Origin: Floccularia luteovirens
Taxonomy: Eukaryota > Basidiomycota > Agaricomycetes > Agaricales > Squamanitaceae
Length of the DNA: 64,000 nt
Reading direction: 5' to 3'
Assembly: GCA_009739215.1 (NCBI GenBank)
Contig: VSJF01000008.1
Span: 744,001-808,000 of the forward strand
Shown here in pieces: positions 62,601-64,000 of the stretch. Numbering within the stretch: the stretch's first letter is position 1; each line of letters begins with the position of its first letter. Under the pieces are notes generated by a model. The model was not told where the DNA came from. It was given only the letters and a program-made list of their open reading frames with translations, and did no database searches. Both the position numbers and the translations under genes were made by a program.

Positions 62601-64000
62601 CTGGGCATCTTTTTTCTGGAGCATCTGAGAATACTCGTTTGCTGTGCGTCCTAGTTCTGCGAGTTGCTCTTTTGCTTGTCGGGCTTCGGTTTCTAGGCTG
62701 TCCGCCCTGCTCTTGAGTATTTCCCTATCCCACATGTCAATCACTGAGAGCATGCTGGTGTGGTACGACTCACTTGGTCTGAATCTCTGCGAAAAGTTTA
62801 CCTTCCATCTCCTTAACCCCGACATCCATCCTTTCTTTTGTCCTGGAAACATCTTCTTCGCGCTGTAGAGCGAGATTACGAAGTTCTTCACCGACTTTGT
62901 GGAGTTCATCAACTGTGGCTCGTAAATTCTCAGCTTCTTCAAATGTAACGTTTAGTTGATCGTTTAATTCCGCCTCCTTTATAGCCCATTCCTTCTGTTC
63001 GGATTCCAGTCGAACGAGATGTTCCGCAGCCTGATCAAATACAAGACGAAGCGATTCCTGTTTCTCTTCACTCTCCTTTTGCAATTTCATGGCGCGATCA
63101 AGTTGGGAATCGAGAACATCAAGGTCTGCTTGTAGAGCAGCAACTTCATCTTCCAATTCACTTTCTCTTCTCTTGCTTCTCTCTAAAAGTGCATCCTTGT
63201 CCAGTGCGAGCGCTCGTTCAGATTCGAGATCCTCTTCAATCTTTCGCTTCTCTGCTTCAAGAGTCATTTTAAGGCTCTCCAATTTCTCCCGTGCCTTTTT
63301 ATCAAGTTCAGCTCGTTCACGGATCAAAGTGAGCTCTGCTTCCTTTCTAAGCAGCTCCTCGTCATTTCTCGTTGCAGCAAGCAGGGGCCGAACCTACGAT
63401 GAATAACGTTAGATCGACCTCACAATAAAATAATTCATGACTTACTTTTGTATAGAGTTGCCACCAAGGCCAGTCCCTTAACTCCCCGTATACACGCGCA
63501 TTCCGCTGGATTGTTCTAACAGCAACAGCTCGATTCAGTATCTTCTTCATCTGCCTTCTGGCGGTCCACATGCGGGATACAGCTTGTAGCCTAGAGAAAA
63601 TATCAAATAATAACAAATCTCGACGTTCTTCGAGCTCGGCCAGGACGCCAGCTTTGAAGAAAATCTTGGAAGTGCCGATTTTATATATCATCTCATCCAG
63701 TTCCAGTGCGTTGACCATGCGTCTGCATGCTTCCCGGCCATCCATATACCCGCGAGGTATTATTCCCGGGGTAATTACTTCATACCGTTGACGGAACTCG
63801 ACGAAAGGGAGACGATTGGGGTACCCAAGACGAGCGATTCGAATCCCTTCTAACACACCATTACACCGTAATTGGTCTAGGACTAGGGGTACATCCACAC
63901 GTCCTGGCTTCTTGTTGTTGTTTGGAACAATGCAACGGATGAAGTGTGGTTGGGTTGCACGAAGCTGAGACATGAGGCTTCCTAGCTGCTCTTTGTGTCT
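59658..64000 (-). CDS. Myosin II heavy chain (5' part beyond the window)
   Basis: Conventional myosin of the cytokinetic ring, partial: the gene enters from beyond 64000, so the ATP-binding half of the motor is missing here. Visible motor end: TQPHFIRCIVPNNNKKPGRV, DQLRCNGVLEGIRIARLGYP, YKIGTSKIFFKAGVLAELEE. The neck has IQ-like LQAVSRMWTARRQMKK and AVAVRTIQRNARVYGELRDW, then PWWQLYTKVRPLL, the head-tail junction of class II myosins. The rest is a continuous coiled-coil rod of about 1200 residues in exons separated by short introns. The end is inferred: splicing a 50-nt intron after KQKSL yields LERELERLHNRLDRPVFGVG and a Ser/Thr/Pro tail ending at TAG 59658-59660; without it the frame stops at 59771. 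The matching essential light chain is encoded at 27.3-27.9 kb. Confidence 0.92.

Noticed and set aside
60378..63406. Ser/Cys/Leu-rich plus-strand frames opposite the myosin rod
   Set aside because: Typical antisense readings of coiled-coil coding sequence; no independent support.

Overview
This window is nuclear DNA from a filamentous basidiomycete fungus, most likely a mushroom-forming agaricomycete. Nearly every gene is cut by several short introns (mostly about 48-65 nt). The products include a fungal sphingolipid C9-methyltransferase, a basidiomycete-type adenylate-forming reductase, a Ppo-type fatty acid dioxygenase and a CaaX-terminated lipopeptide pheromone precursor. Species cannot be fixed from the sequence alone.

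Layout. 0.5-2.3 kb: FAD monooxygenase with an apparent frameshift. 4.3-6.8 kb: Ase1/PRC1 microtubule bundler. 7.2-14.3 kb: complete DNA polymerase epsilon catalytic subunit. 14.5-18.8 kb (minus): A-T-R adenylate-forming reductase. 19.2-23.2 kb: CAMK-like kinase with a long disordered tail. 23.8-24.5 kb: synaptobrevin. 24.9-27.2 kb: UBXD8/FAF2-like ERAD factor with an apparent 1-nt frameshift. 27.3-27.9 kb (minus): essential myosin light chain Cdc4/Mlc1, divergent from a PAC1-like protein (28.0-29.1 kb). 29.1-32.3 kb: gene-poor stretch with a MITE-like hairpin, a degenerate pheromone precursor, a short tandem repeat and an intact 43-residue pheromone precursor behind a TATA box. 32.3-36.0 kb (minus): CSC1/TMEM63-like channel. 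36.2-37.7 kb: mitochondrial release factor 1. 37.9-39.7 kb (minus): SPX-RING protein with a C-terminal CaaX box. 40.1-42.0 kb (minus): sphingolipid C9-methyltransferase. 42.4-43.1 kb: eL24. 43.2-43.3 kb (minus): intron-containing tRNA-Gly(GCC). 43.5-48.0 kb (minus): P5A ATPase Spf1. 48.3-48.8 kb: eL38. 48.9-50.9 kb (minus): site-2 protease. 51.0-51.8 kb: Ykt6. 52.3-56.8 kb: Ppo dioxygenase lacking the P450 heme cysteine. 57.0-59.2 kb (minus): Ypk1/Gad8 kinase. 59.7-64.0 kb (minus): myosin II heavy chain, cut by the window edge.

Most genes are housekeeping genes of cell division, secretion, ER membrane function, lipid metabolism and translation. They do not form a pathway cluster, although the myosin II heavy chain and its essential light chain both lie here. 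The least expected content is the pheromone precursor pair with no receptor gene in the window. Other points of interest are start codons followed or split by introns in four genes, three GC-AG introns, and two single-base-type frameshifts in otherwise intact genes.
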